Source: Haliclystus octoradiatus (Eukaryota; Cnidaria; Staurozoa; Stauromedusae; Haliclystidae). From it: a DNA stretch of 64,000 nt. The stretch is taken from positions 10,294,922 through 10,358,921 of the forward strand of contig OU744454.1 of assembly GCA_916610825.1 (NCBI GenBank). Reading direction: 5' to 3'. Each line of letters begins with the position of its first letter. The first letter of the stretch is position 1. Below are positions 10,917-23,900 of the stretch, in pieces. The notes under the pieces are model-generated. The model searched no databases, was not told the origin of the DNA, and saw nothing but the letters and a program-made list of their open reading frames with translations. The translations under genes and the position numbers were made by a program.

Positions 10917-11434
10917 AGCTGGTGAGAAGATATTACACCATGAAATGATATATACAACTTGACGTCTTGATGTCAGATAGTTTGTCATCCAGCATAGCTC
11001 TTTGTTATGGAATCCATAATGATTCCATTTTTTAAAAGAAATGTAGAATAGATAAAATAGAATAGTGTATTTTAAGGCCTTTAAACAATTTAATACAAGT
11101 ATGAATCTACGTTTTTTTTTATACTTTAACTAACAGATATTTCGTTATTTTGCTGTTGTTCCTAGAAGCCTGGTTTTTATCAACTACTTTGGTTTATTTT
11201 GTCGATTTTTTAATAAAACTGATTTAATTTTCTGTTTATATTTACTGTTACTATCACTATGTTAATCGATATATTTGTTTATAAGTTTTGCAACACGAAA
11301 AGATCGCTTTCCACGGTCTGAATTGACACGTGGGAGAATGTATAACTGTTTTCATGTGTTATATGGAGACTGTGATATTTTAAAAAATCGTTCTAAGTTT
11401 GGGCCATTTTCTCCTAGAGCTGATCGATGAAATT
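10917..11434. other. No recognised gene
   Basis: AT-rich spacer between retrotransposon fragments. I see no open frame or repeat of note. Confidence 0.3.
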
Positions 11435-12783
11435 TTATGGCAGTTCTCTAAGTTCAACAGTGTCTTCAATTGTGAGCCAGTTTAGTTCATTTAATACGTT
11501 TAAGTATCGTATTTTTTTTCTACCATCGATCAATTTGGATGCCCAGTTTTGAATACATTCCTGTACTTTATACCATTGAGTTTTGTTACATGACGACCAT
11601 ACTTCAAGTGCATAAAGGCTTGGTTCAACAATTTTAGATTCAATAACTCTAATGAATACTTCAGGTGGAATATACTTTTTCTGTTTTGCAGTTGCACGTA
11701 ATCTATAGGAGGCTGTTCTTATGATTTGTTTTATATGGTTTTTGAAAGTCATTTCACTATCGAATATTACACCAAGGTTTCGTGATGCTCTTACGTACGT
11801 TAATTGTTCGTTGTTTATTTCTATTTCAGGTAATTCGTAGTTGTTTACTTTTGAGTGGCCTATAGCTAATATGTTTGCCTTTTTTGCATTTAATAAGAGT
11901 GAGTTTGAATTGAACCAAGATGTTAGTGATTTAAGGTCTTCATTGATTTTGTGTTGCATTGATGAAACAGAGCCGTATAGGTTGGGTTTAAATGTATAAA
12001 GCTTTTGTGTGTCATTAGCAAATTGTCCAAGGATTCCATTTGAGATAGCATCTGGGAGATCGTTCATATATACTAGGAATAGCAAAGGTCGAAGTATGGA
12101 GCCTTGTGGTATCCCACACGTTAACGTCTGATGTCAAATTTCCAATATTCACAACTTGCTCTCGATCAGTCAAGTATGATGACATCCATGATTAGTATAT
12201 CGTCACTCAGCCCAAAAAGTTTGAGTTTGTGTAGCAGTATGCTATGTTGTAAACCCGGGGGGGGGGGGGGGGGTACTTGAGTACATTTCAGACGGGGGTG
12301 TGCCATTTTGGTTTTTCGGTAAGCACCCTAAAATTGCAGCTTCCCTAGAAAGCTATACCCCAAAATTGCACTTCCTTAGAAAACTATACCCCAAAATTGC
12401 AGAAAGCAGGAAAATTTCCACAAGCCTGGGCGAACTTGTAAATCAACATCTGTGAAGTTATGCCCTTTTAGAAAAATACAAATATGTAAGATTAAGAAAT
12501 TGGGTAGGCATTAATATTCGACAATAACATTATTTTCAGGAATTTTCTCATTAAAAAACATAGACATTGGCATTGAGCTCGAAATGTTCTTTATCGTACA
12601 TTTTCTATTCAAAGGCAGGACCTAATCACTAGCGCCATGAAAATTCATATTGGCTCACTGGGCTCTGAAGTTGAGCAATGATGAATGATGATAATAATTA
12701 TGGAAATCTCAAGTGAAGAAATCTTTCATTCATTAGTTGAGAAGATAGGCCCAACTGATTAACAATACACAATAGAGAATTTC

Positions 12784-12910
12784 AAATGAACAGCTAAATA
12801 AGTTTATTATGACTGTTCTGTTTAGTGTTGTGAATTGCTGTAATTTTAAATGAACAGCTAAATAAGTTTATTGTGACTGCTCTGTTTAGTGTTATGAATT
12901 GCTGTAATGA
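12784..12910. repeat. Two tandem 64-bp repeats inside element A
   Basis: A unit beginning AAATGAACAGCTAAATAAG at 12784 repeats from 12848 with only a few substitutions. The period is 64 bp. Confidence 0.85.
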
Positions 12911-13104
12911 CTGATATATGATAATTCTGGAAGTGTTGGGATTTTCATTCAATGAAGGATCATCAATTATTATCAATGAAGTTAAATAAAATTAAACACA
13001 CACACAACACTAAATGTGTGCCTGTGGCTCGTACCTGACTGGAAGCCTGGAGCTCTCAGCTCTCCAGCCTCTCCTCTCTCTCTCCTCCTGGAAGGACTAC
13101 AATT

Positions 13105-13200
13105 ATGTATCCAGCATACCAAAATCCCGGTGTTGGATCATTAGCTCAAGCAGGCTATGCACCGGGCCTTGCACATCCACATCCACAATTATATATTTGA
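13105..13200 (+). CDS. Short open frame inside element A, possibly a captured exon
   Basis: A 31-codon frame starts at ATG and ends at TGA. It is rich in Gly, Ala, Pro and Tyr ('MYPAYQNPGVGSLAQAGYA'). Its composition and the GC- and pyrimidine-rich 90 bp before it differ from the AT-rich body of the element. The N-terminal style resembles low-complexity leaders of annexin- or RNA-binding-type proteins, but I cannot assign it. It may be a gene fragment picked up by the transposon, or chance. Confidence 0.25.
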   Translation: MYPAYQNPGVGSLAQAGYAPGLAHPHPQLYI

Positions 13201-15394
13201 TAAATAACATTTTGCTTTCTCGAGATTCGTCAAAGTATACCATTGTGCATGCACAATAAATAAAGAAGGCCTGCTTCACATGCCCTTATGGTTCAAACTC
13301 GTTCTCAGCTGAGAAAATAATGGAAAATGAGGCTGGTTACGTCAGGGAGTGGTGGAATTGAGGGGAAATTGGAACTTGGCAAACTACTTGAAAATCCAAC
13401 ATAACAATTGAAACAAAACAGAACTTTTAATAATAGAAAAATATTGGAATAATGAAGTAAACTTGGTATGGATTAGTAATTACTTTGAAAAAATTTGTTT
13501 TGACAAAATTTTGAATTTTTTACCAACAATTTTGAATTTTGCCAAATCTTGGACCCCAAAATTGCACTTCCTTAGAATAAATACCCCCAAAATTGCAGGC
13601 AAATTGTTAAAATGATACCCAAAAAAAATGGCACACCCCCGTATAGCGACTATATGGAATTACCCCCCCCCCCCCGGGGTTGTAAACTGTCAAATGCTTT
13701 GGATAGATCCATTAGTAGCAATAGTGAAAGTTCATGTTGGTCCATGGTCTTATAAATATGTTCAGTAATATTCAATAAAGCAGAGATAGTTGAACGTCTG
13801 AGCTGGAACCCATGCTGGTATTTGTTTAGCAGTTTTGAAATGTATGGATAAAGTTGGAAATATACAATTCGTTCTAAAATTTTGGATAGCAATGATAGAC
13901 GGGCAAGTCGGTTGATCTTGATCAGGCATAGACACAGTTGATGATTTAGGAATAGGTGAGACAATTGTGAATTTGAAGTTTGTTGGGAATATAGACGTTT
14001 TTATTGAAAGGTTGACTAGATCTCTGAGATAAGTGACAATAGCAGGAATCGCGGATTTGATAATATATTCATTAAGTCCATCATTACCTGACGATTTCCA
14101 ATTTGGTAGCTTACCAACAGCTTTGATGATGTCAATTTCTGTCACAGGTGATAGCTCAAATGATTGATGAAGTGGCGTTATCGTAGAGTAGTTGGGGGTT
14201 GTATGTGAGGTTCTTTTGATGTTGTTTCCTACATCGCTGAAAAACTGATTGATTTCGTTTAACTCTTGGCTTAGTTGTTGCGTTGCATTTATGTTTCTGT
14301 TTCTTTGTTAATCGTTTAACTTGATTCCATATCTCCGTCATACTTCCACCACAGTCAGTATATTTTGTTCTGGTATAGTCTCTTTTTGCTTTCCTTAATT
14401 TGTAATCTTGTTGACGCTTTTTTGTCATTGCAACAGATCTAGCTTTATTTCTTTCTTTTAAATCGTTTCTTAATTCAATTGTCACCCAAGGTGCATAGTT
14501 TGGACGTAAGACGATCGTCCTTTCAGGCGCATGTTTTTCAAGCAATGTATCATGTAATATATGTTGTAATATTACAGCTGAGTTTTCAATGTCTTCATTT
14601 TCTAGTGCAGTTTTAAATTCTGTCATATCTGAGTTGAATAGATACTCGCAGAAAACCTCCCTGTTGAATTGGTTAAATGACCTGATAGTTTGAAATATCT
14701 TTTTTGATTTGTCACAAGTGCATCTTAAAGTTGTTAAGAGGCCAGCCAAGATGATCAGACCTGCAAACTGGTATCGGGATACATGAGTCAGCATTTCGCT
14801 AATGGATGTAGAATAAATCACGTAGTCAATGCAAATTTCAGTCGATTCAGTAACACGGGTTGAGTCAGAATTATGGGACGTCAAATCGAATTGTGACAGT
14901 ATGTCTAATACAGCAGTCTTTGATGAAGAGGTTTTGTAGTAATTGATATTTAAATCACCTGACAAGACAAAGTTGCAATTTTATCAGTTAATGTTTGTAA
15001 AGTTTGTCTAATGAGATTTATAGCATGTACATAGTTGTCAAGCCGTGGGTTATAGAAGTTGATGATATAAAAAATGCTGTTATTCGATGTTTGTACTTTC
15101 ACCGCTATCTGCTCATTCATTCTGATCCGTGTGCTTTGATTGTCATTGATATATCCATTGTTACTTTAAGATTATTCTTGTAAACTATTTCTGAAACGCC
15201 ATGTATTCCATCTCTATATAAATCGTAGCCAATTATTATACAGTCCATAGATTCAGGCTGCAACCATGTTTCTTGTAATAATATAATGTCAATGCTATTT
15301 TCTAAAATATATATATTTAATTCGGAGAGTCTGTCAGGCGATAGGCATTGCGCATTGATCGATAATATTTTAATAAATGTTGATTTCGCTTGTG

Positions 15395-15769
15395 AATTAC
15401 GTCGGTTGTTTCTCTGTCTACTATATATGTTGGTTGTCGTATTATGTTTATTAAATGTTAATCAATCATTCTTATTCTGGTTTTGATTTCTTTTCAAAGA
15501 TTTTAGTTGAGTTAAGGTGAAGTTTCTAATCACCCATCTAGCATTTGGTTCTATTAAATTACTTTGATTTCTTATTTTGCATTCTCGCGTAAGCTTGACG
15601 TTAATTTCTGTTCTTCAATTGTGTAATCAGGTGAAATATAGACACGGTATAACTCACTGTCTTTCAGATTTCTTGCATTTTCAGCAATTTCATTTTATCT
15701 TCAAAAGTTTTTAGTTTTACTAAGAGAGGCTGAGCAACTAATGTTGCTCAATTCTCAATTCTCAGTTAT
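15395..15769. other. No recognised gene
   Basis: Probably the 5' part of the LINE and spacer between it and the next LINE fragment. I see no open frame that I can assign. Confidence 0.3.
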
Positions 15770-16100
15770 ATGCGAGACTGTATCAGATGCCTTTATTAAA
15801 TCCAAAAATAGTGCATTATGATATTTATTATTTGAATTTTGAAATTAGGTATTTAGAATATTAATGACACAATGTACAGTTTCAAAACGAGAACGAAATC
15901 CGAACTAAAAAGAACTGAAAAAAGTTGTTGAAAAGAAGGGAGATTTGATTTTAAGCTGCTCTTTCTAGAACTTTCAACCAAGAAATTGGTCTATGTTTGG
16001 TAAAATGATGGGCATCTGTTGATTTGAAGAGTGGAACTACTTTAGCACATTTTAATAAAGATATGATCCAATGTGACTTAGTATGATACACGTTTACATA
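15770..16100 (-). pseudogene. Second LINE reverse transcriptase fragment
   Basis: The minus strand reads 'KCAKVVPLFKSTDAHHF', then 'RPISWLKVLER' and, in another frame, a piece resembling 'GFRSRFETVHCVI'. These correspond to the RT blocks 'KxAxVVPLFKxGD...RPISLLPxxSKxLER' and 'GFRxxxST'. It is a frameshifted and partial copy in the same orientation as the larger LINE to its left. Confidence 0.5.
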
Positions 16101-16698
16101 TCTTTTATTAATCCAAAGTTTCAAACGTCCAATTTGTGGCTTTCCGAATAATGTACAGCTTTGTCTAATGTGATATCAAAGCATAATATCTCTTTATGAA
16201 ATTCACTGAAAAGTTTGTTTTCCAAGATTTATTGAGGTCAAATACAATAAAGAATGATATTAAATAACAAAATTCGCTGCATATAACAGTAATTTTGTAA
16301 ATTATTTGTATGTAAAGAATATTTCAAACACTTTGGCGGAACACTTCAAAGCTACATCGTCTTAGTTTATAATCTATTTATTATCACTTTATTTTTCTAT
16401 ATCTAGCAATCTATCCAAAAACATTTCTGTTCCGCTTAGTTTAGATACAAAATATATGCAAAACACCTATTTCAGGTCACGTGACTTCATAGCTACATTA
16501 TTTTGGCTATTGCTACTCAAAAATATAATTATAAATTGATATATCATGTTATGTTACAGTATTGTATAATATTTTACATATTTGAAACCCGGTGTGAAAA
16601 TGTTATGCTATATATACATTTGATTTAATGTAGACTTTTACATATTTTTGTTCATTACTAAACATCATAGAATGTTTATTGTTGTCGAGTAAAAATTT
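16101..16698. other. No recognised gene
   Basis: AT-rich sequence between a LINE fragment and an inverted-repeat element, with no motif I recognise. Confidence 0.3.
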
Positions 16699-17098
16699 TC
16701 ATTATACTAGTAGCGAAAAATAAAACACACGATAATCTGCAACGGTTTCGATTTATTCTTAAATCATCGTCAGGCAATTGAAAGAGAGAGAGAACAGGTT
16801 TTACATCGTATTTATAGTTAGAAATTATTTACATGATCTATTGAAATTTGGGGCTCTATATACGACTATAACACACTAAACAATACATGAAACATTATGA
16901 CGGTAGGGATGGTCGGATATGGATAAAATACAAAACAAATATGAAATAATAATTACTGTTATACAAAGAAAACATAACTATAAATACGATGTAAAACCTG
17001 TTCTCTCTCTCTTTCACTTGCCTGACGATGATTTAAGAATAAATCGAAACCGTTGCAGATTATTGTGAGTTTCATTTGTCGCTACTAAGTATAATGAA
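16699..17098. repeat. Long inverted repeat (two arms of about 120 bp) with hammerhead-like cores
   Basis: The left arm (about 16,699-16,820) is the reverse complement of the right arm (about 16,975-17,098) with only scattered differences. A spacer of about 155 bp lies between them. Each arm carries a short GA/CT microsatellite and a segment reading CTGACGA, a 6-bp hairpin, then GAAA. Hairpin elements of this kind may be Penelope-like terminal repeats, a foldback MITE, or an inverted satellite pair. No coding frame lies in the spacer. Confidence 0.8.
17018..17059 (+). ncRNA. Hammerhead-ribozyme-like core (mirror copy on the minus strand near 16,736-16,779)
   Basis: The order of parts fits a type I hammerhead. 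TTGC forms one side of helix I. Then comes CTGACGA (17022-17028), a 6-bp helix II GATTTA/TAAATC with an AGAA loop (17030-17045), and GAAA (17046-17049). After CCG, a GTT could serve as the cleavage triplet, and GCAG pairs with TTGC through one wobble. Helix III would be only one or two pairs, as known for minimal hammerheads in Penelope-like elements. One unpaired T at 17029, between CTGACGA and helix II, departs from the consensus. Activity is not shown. Confidence 0.4.
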
Positions 17099-17458
17099 GT
17101 CGAAATTAAGAACCTCTCGAGTAATAAGTTGCTATAAAAATTCGATATTGGAAGTATATCTTGTTGTCAATCCTTCTAGGCGTACCATTTATACAAATTT
17201 ACAGAATGATGTCGAATGATAAATAACATGATTATGAATAAATCAGTTACTGCGATAGAAACACCAAAACAGCTTATTCTGCTGTCAGATTCGTGATTTG
17301 CATATTTATTCATAATTTCTTGAAAGGTTCGCGTTGATTTATTGGATTGATCCATAGTTGATCCATTAGAGTATGTTTAGTACTATTATGTTCACTAGCG
17401 TCAAAGATATATAAAAATACTAATATACGTGATGGTAAATCTAAATTCACAGAATTAT
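17099..17458. other. No recognised gene
   Basis: AT-rich spacer between the inverted repeat and element B. Confidence 0.35.
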
Positions 17459-17466
17459 GTTTTGTA

Positions 17467-17983
17467 CCCGGGGGGGTAACTCCAGCTCTGCAGGGACGGG
17501 GAGTGCCACTTTGGAAAAAGGTGAAGTACCCTAAAAGTTCCAAAATTTCTGTTGATGCTACCCAAAAAGTTCCAAATAAATAAAAACCCAACCCAAAAAG
17601 TTCCAAAATCTCAAAGCAAATCGGTCAACTTGATGCATGATACCCACGATTTTCTATCGGATTTATTATTTATATACAAGCTGGATAAGAATTAATAGGT
17701 TTAACTGGGGTAGCTGGCTATAACCTAGGATTTGTTATATTTTTAATCTTGTGTGTGCTTCATGATCAGATGCCTTTCCTGACGTCAACCGATATCCATA
17801 ATAAGCAATTTGAGCAGAAAATCAGCCTCAATATTCCCATCAAAGCTGCTATAGTTAAAAGTAGGATACCCATAAAATTCCAAAATTTTAAATCTCATAC
17901 CCAAGAAGTGTTTTCTCAGCTGGAATATAGACCCAAAAAGTCACACGTCCACGTATGGCCGTCATGTGGGAGCTACCCCCGGG
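17467..17983. mobile_element. Element B: second CCCGGG-ended transposon with 8-bp target duplication
   Basis: GTTTTGTA occurs at 17459-17466 and again at 17984-17991. The element starts CCCGGGGGGGTAACTCC and ends with the inverted GGGAGCTACCCCCGGG. Near the left end, GACGGGGAGTGCCACTTTGG resembles the GACGGGGGTGTGCCATTTT of element A. Several CCCAAAAAGTTCC copies replace the CCCAAAATTGCA copies of element A. At about 17,772-17,795 it includes a piece like the 3' tail of the SINE at 28,391-28,612 (shared TGCCTTTCCTGACG). It has no transposase frame. Confidence 0.75.
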
Positions 17984-17991
17984 GTTTTGTA

Positions 17992-20900
17992 GTTGTATCA
18001 CGAAAAGGATTTACTATCAGACAAAATGAATTTACTTTACAAACATTTGATGGCGATATGAAATCTATTTTATAAAAGACAATTTACATTTTATTCTTAT
18101 CGGGTTAATATTATGATGAAATATGGTTGTTAGCTTGTTATTGATTGGTTTATCAAATCGGAGAACCAGTAATTATGTATATAAATGTCATTCTGAGATT
18201 TTCCTGCTCGTAATTATTATTTAGGCTCTCATTAAATTGGCGGCAAGTTCTGTTTTCATAATTTAATAAACAACAGATGTCAGTAAGGATCGACTATGAT
18301 ATATAAACTTTTTTCTTTTTTATTCTTTTAACACATCAGTGTCTCTTTATGTTGATTTCCACCTGCTCCACTTCTCCAAACTATTATAATGGTTTTGAAT
18401 TCATCTTTTGAAATGAACTTAAAAAAATAATTTTTAACGTTAGAAATATTATAGTTATTATTTATCACAAATATATGCTTGAATTTTCAACTCGATTTTA
18501 ATTTCAAATTAGATATACTCGAACTTAACTTTATTATGTTGATCAACGATAATAACAAGGCGCAAAATTTCAGATTCGGAATTGTAGCAAAATGTTGTGT
18601 CTTGTTCATGTCAACTGAGCAATATAATGAAATTTTTAATATAACGTTATACAACTCTTTCCTTAATTAGGGACGTAAAATATGCAAATCAAACTCGTGA
18701 ACCCAATTGTTCATATTTTTATATTAAATTATACTTATATAAATACATTTGTGCAACGCCTTGACCAACTCTGAACTTTAAATTCTCTGTACAGGCTTTG
18801 ATAATCTCATTAAATTTTAATCGCATAGTCGAATGCCAACGTCATTTTAAAATTTTCTTGCAAATTCTTCTAATTTATGCCCCGCGCTAGATTTTTCATT
18901 TAACCATAACGTTCGGCCTACATTGCTTTCATTTTAAAACAGATTATTTATCAATGTTCCCACAAATTATAGATTAAAGTATCCCATTTAAAAGAAATGA
19001 AAATTTTCACTGAAATGCTTGTATTTCAATTTTAAGAAAAGTAATGAACTGCGTTTTTTTTATTATTAAATTAAGGTCCTAAAATCTGTATAATTTTCAA
19101 AACGTTTGTGCCCTGCTCTAGATTGTTGATTCCACCACAACATCACAGATTATAACAACTAGATACGGCACTGGCTCTCGAAAATTTTGATTGGTTAATC
19201 AACTGCCATTATGTATTTTGCCTAACTTTTGACACATCTCATCGTTCTCCATTAAGATTTTAGGGAATTATCGACAGAATGACACCCTGGAAATAATCAC
19301 CTTTTGCAGCTGAATTCAGCACCCTCACGCTACTCCATGCAAGTGATGGATAGATAAATGTATCGGAAGTCTATTCCAAGGACCCTATTTGGAATGCATT
19401 ATTTCCGATCGAAACGTCGACCAGATTCGACCAGTCACTATGGTCGAAACGATCAGACTCACTCACAAATCACGGCTTTTCAAATTCAGAAAATCCATGA
19501 ATGCTTTCGATAAATTAATGAAATCATTTTATAAAATATGATTTGCATGTAAATTTTATTTACCGATAATTGTTTGAATTCATAATTTATTGTCAGTTTT
19601 TCTCTTCAGTAAAAATAATAATTGATTCTGATTTCTGTTCAACTTTCATAAACCAATAAAAAATTGTCTTCCAGTGCACAATACACCATCATCAAATGAC
19701 CATATCAAAGTGGATGATGTAATTTCGTATTGTGTTTTTTTTTGCCTGACAAACAGGCGTGACAAAAGTGTTAAGGCCCGAGCAACCGATTCAACTTTTG
19801 TTGGTTCGACTTTGTCGTATGCAAAAGTTGAACGTTGTTGGATGCATAGGTAAACGTCGATTTGACTTTATAGCCAACTGCATACGACTTCTTTTTTCAA
19901 GGCGTAAATTGGACATTAAAGCAATATTGAAAACTATTCGCATTCTGCATGTTACCAAATATGACAAGTTAAAGGCAACAAATAAATTAAAACGAGCGTT
20001 TGTCTCAAATATATGTAGTTTTCGTATTTAGCTTTTGATTGGAAAGTTTCTGATATCCTTATTGTTTAGTAATTTCGATTAAGAACAATTGACTAACTCA
20101 TGATAAAATTCTTAGAAATGCAACCAGAAAGATTTCCGACTATTGTGCCTGCCTGCGTATACGATATCGTGTAGTGTCCCCGACATGAAAATCTCAGCAA
20201 AATTCCTCAGCATCCGTACGACTCTGTTGAAAAGTTTTTGAACTGAATCAAAATCTTTTTCAGTCCGTTCGACTGCATGGGAAAACGATCCAACTTTTTC
20301 TATCGAACATAATTTCCATACCATAAGTTCTGTACAAGGTTATCTCGACACAAATATGTTTGCTTAATTTTCCGATTACGGATTATCTGTATTATTTAAT
20401 TCACCAGTGAGACGAACATAGGTTGCTGACAGACCACAAATAAATATAGAAATAATTTCAAAATAACAGACAGTTGATACGCTGCCGTATGTACACTGAT
20501 AATCATCATATACATAACAATATTATTTACTAGTTACGATTCAATACAAACTGTTGTCTACTCCCTCTCAAGGATGCGATTGGGGACATAGGGTATGAGA
20601 GATTGTGCATATAAAAAACAAACACGCAATCGAAAATAAAATCGGTCAAGAGATGATGTATTTGTCATCGTTGATTAGACTTCATGCTTGTTTATATTTG
20701 ATTTTAAAATCGTACGGATCTACAAAACAAAAAAGGTTCGTTCAGTTCTGACTCACTTGGCTGCATCACATTTTGCACAATTATCTTCAAGCGTTTCATT
20801 ACGTCTTGTGTACCCTCTCTTCTGGTTGTCATATTTAGACAGTGTAAAGCTAATCCAATGTATAATAACGTCATATATTCTATCCCACCCACCTAGAGTG

Positions 20901-23900
20901 GGGGCAACGCGTTACGGTCTCTCGCTATGATACTATCTATAGCTAATGATGACGTCACAATATCTATTAATAATCATTATACATGCATATTCTTCTTGAG
21001 GCAAAATAATATTATATGAAGAATAATTGTGATGAGCTATTTAACTTCGTGGGCAACACAGTGCATTTTTGTATAGTGAATACTCAATTGTCCATGATAT
21101 TTAATGGCAATGTTCTAATATAAATAGTTCCTGTTAGATAATAAGAATATACTGTACATGGTTTAATTATACTACATCCCTATTTAGGCATTCAAAAGGG
21201 CGTATATGTGTTTCCTATAATATCATATTGCTTGTAAATCAGTAAAAAGTTACGTAATTATATAGACTTCAAGTTGTTTGATTGACTTATGTATCAGAAG
21301 TGTTTTAGAGAAGGAAGCCTAGCTCACAGAGAATGATTTTCAGAAGCGTTCTCTTCCATTGAATAACAAAATATGAAAGATTGAAAATAATTGGTTCGAG
21401 AAACAAAACAAATTTAAAGAGTTTTGAATGACCAACAGCCTTTGCTTTGTTTTGTTGTCTTGATCACAAGAATCGAGGCTAATCCTCTGGAAAGTGACGT
21501 CAGCGCCCACGTCAGAAGATTGTCCTCGTGGCTGTTGCTACAGAAAGACAAGAGAGAAAGCTAGAGAAAATAGTCTGGTTTATCAATTTCAGTTTTGGAT
21601 AAATCTCAATTCTTACTTGTCGAAATGCAAAGTCTATGGCTATAGATAGCCAACAAATGTGTACGGCTCAAAAATAAATAGCGGAATGGGAGTCACAGTA
21701 TGATCATGTCTGAGAAGTTTGACGCAAATCAAGACAACTTGGATAAAATGTACTTTCAAATCAACACTAAATAAATTCATATGATTCTAAATTTTACAAT
21801 TTACGTGCATATATACTGCAGAAAAAAACAATGCAATATAAAACATACATAGGTATGTAACTAACTATTTTTAGACGAAGCCTACGTGTAACGTGTTTAC
21901 AAACATAATTTGGAGTCAATGATCAAAGTATCCGCATTAAAAATCGAGTTCACCTGGCGTTAAAATTTCATTTTGTTTTGGCGATAAATTTCGATTTTGA
22001 ATGCAAGCAAATCTATTCCCGTTCTTTCAATCCCTAATATTCTTATATCAAGTAAACACCAACATGAAATTTTGAATCAGTCGAGTTCAGTTGCAGCTTT
22101 CAACTCTGTCTTCCTTCCTCAAGAATAATAAAGAGGTAAATAGTTGTAGCATTGAGTTCCATTGCCTTATTTTTTATGTCAACCGTTGGGCCGGCTTGTT
22201 GTGCTTTCTAATTCGTATGACGCTGGTAGCAAGTGAATTGATTTTCGTGGTACACATTTATTCAAGCGTCGAAAGCCCTTACGACGTCCACCTCTATTGC
22301 TCTTGTAACTTTTCAAACCAGTTCGTTGATAAATAACTTGGCAGAATGCTTCTATGTTCGTTTTACGAAATGTTTTGCAAAATCGCGCGTGTGTGCAAAG
22401 GAGACACAAAGGCGGGCCGTGTATCATGAAAACGAGTGATTGAAATCTGGGTCCAGATTTCAGAGACAAAAATATGCAAAGGCTGCTGGTCATTTTATGG
22501 TCTTTAAGCTGTAAATGATAGATATTTAATAATAAAGATGGTTTTGTTTTAGAATAGTTCTAGATACAATCTAGATAGCTCAATGGAAAATTCAGAGCAT
22601 TATAGCATTACTAGCAATGATCATCCCCCGCACTGCTAGATTTACGTGGGTTGATTTAGTTTTAAAGTAACTACATTGTCTAGAAAGCGTATTTTAGCTA
22701 TTCGAAACCGAACACCAAGCCAAAGTTATTTTATAACAAAAGCAGGGCAATGAATTTGATTCCAAGAAATAATTCACGTCAACAATAAAAAATGTTTCAA
22801 CTATATGTTGATGTGTTTTTGAATGGCGTAACGCTAGGTACGGTTACGGGACATTCCTGTAACGTGACTGTCTGTACTACTACTAGACACGCATGCCATT
22901 TTTGTATTTTAGCCTGGACCCGAGCACGATTTTAACAGCAGTGCGCATGTGCAAGAGAATGTTGTGTTTTTTTCAGCCATTTTGGAACTATGTGAAATGG
23001 TTTGCAATTGTTTAACAAGAGTAATATAACCATTTATTAGTTGCCTTTCTCCATATTCATTTGATGGACTCTCAAAATAAGAATAAAAATTTACTTCAAT
23101 GTATGCTTTGTTATCAATCTCATCAGCATGTTGCGCGAGAGTAAATCAGATCAATGCTATTGGAATTGCTAAATGGACAAGGAGTTTGTGGAGTACGGAC
23201 AACAACTCTTACGCTCTTACGCTTATTCTTTGCCCGGATTCTTTGTAGTCAAGGACAGCTTTTTTCTAGTTCTTGTCCCCAGTTGGAATCGTAAACAATA
23301 CTTTTATTTCGATTACTATTTCGTATATTAACACAACAATTAATAATTTAATAGTCTATGTTTGTTTTCACTGATAAAAGTTGTATTTAATCGCGCGCTT
23401 CGCTTAAAACAGGAAACCTGATGCCAAAAGAACAAGAACTCTGGTGCCGAAAGTACGAAAATGGCGTCCAAAAAATCACGTGAATGCCATCTATCCAATA
23501 CGAGACGATAGCGGCACATGAACACGTGCCCCAACTCTTGTAAATAGATGGCTCTGAATATTACTACTACTACTTCGCCAGGTGAAAATTGTTATCAAAG
23601 TAAAAGCTGCAAAAATATTAATCAAAAAGGTCAATCATGCATGTGAAGACAGATTTTCTCTTGTCGCAAAGCTATTACATCACAGAAGAAAGATATGTTT
23701 TCTTTTCATGCGAGAAACAGAAGGCAAAATCTAAAACATGAAGGCTGTCATAACCATATTTGGATGATGCTAATTCTAATGATCTGTTTTTTAAACCTGC
23801 GAAGCAACAATTGGCAGAGAAAACTGCTCTGAAAAATGCCTGAAATTTCTTATACGATTTACTAATTACGGATGATTGATTGAGTCCTAATTCCGTTGAC

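Larger units (their letters stand above)
12254..13678. mobile_element. Element A: CCCGGG-ended transposon with 8-bp target duplication, inserted in the LINE
   Basis: Flanks are GTTGTAAA at 12246-12253 and again at 13679-13686. The element starts CCCGGGGG with a long G run and ends with the inverted C run and CCCGGG. Further in, both ends share the inverted block GGGGGTGTGCCATTTT. Subterminal copies of a motif like CCCCAAAATTGCACTTCCTTAG occur in direct orientation near the left end (about 12,320-12,400) and the right end (about 13,550-13,600). An 8-bp duplication fits hAT, P or Merlin-type transposases, none of which is encoded inside. Insertion into the LINE shows it is younger than that copy. 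Confidence 0.8.
11435..15394 (-). mobile_element. Degenerate full-length-like non-LTR retrotransposon (CR1/Jockey-like)
   Basis: From right to left on the minus strand I can follow an APE-type endonuclease ('IDIILLQETWLQP' near 15290; 'SGDLNINYY' near 14950), a linker (14965-14156), the RT N-terminus ('NWKSSGNDGLNEYIIK', 14145-13970), RT palm blocks ('SKILERIVYFQL', 'LNKYQHGFQLRRSTISALL', 'LLLLMDLSKAFDSL', 13964-13687), 'CGIPQGSIL' (12120-12086), and the palm and C-terminus (12085-11435). The catalytic YADD box reads FAND, so the first Asp is lost. Frames shift at several points, including just before 'SGDLNI'. The RT is interrupted by a 1.4-kb inserted element at 12254-13678. The element is dead. 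Confidence 0.85.

Noticed and set aside
19759-20324. Opposed 90- and 70-codon frames that looked like a small gene
   Set aside because: The apparent coding sense comes from partially mirrored CAACTTTTG/GTTGAAAAG blocks. This is better explained as a decayed inverted-repeat element.
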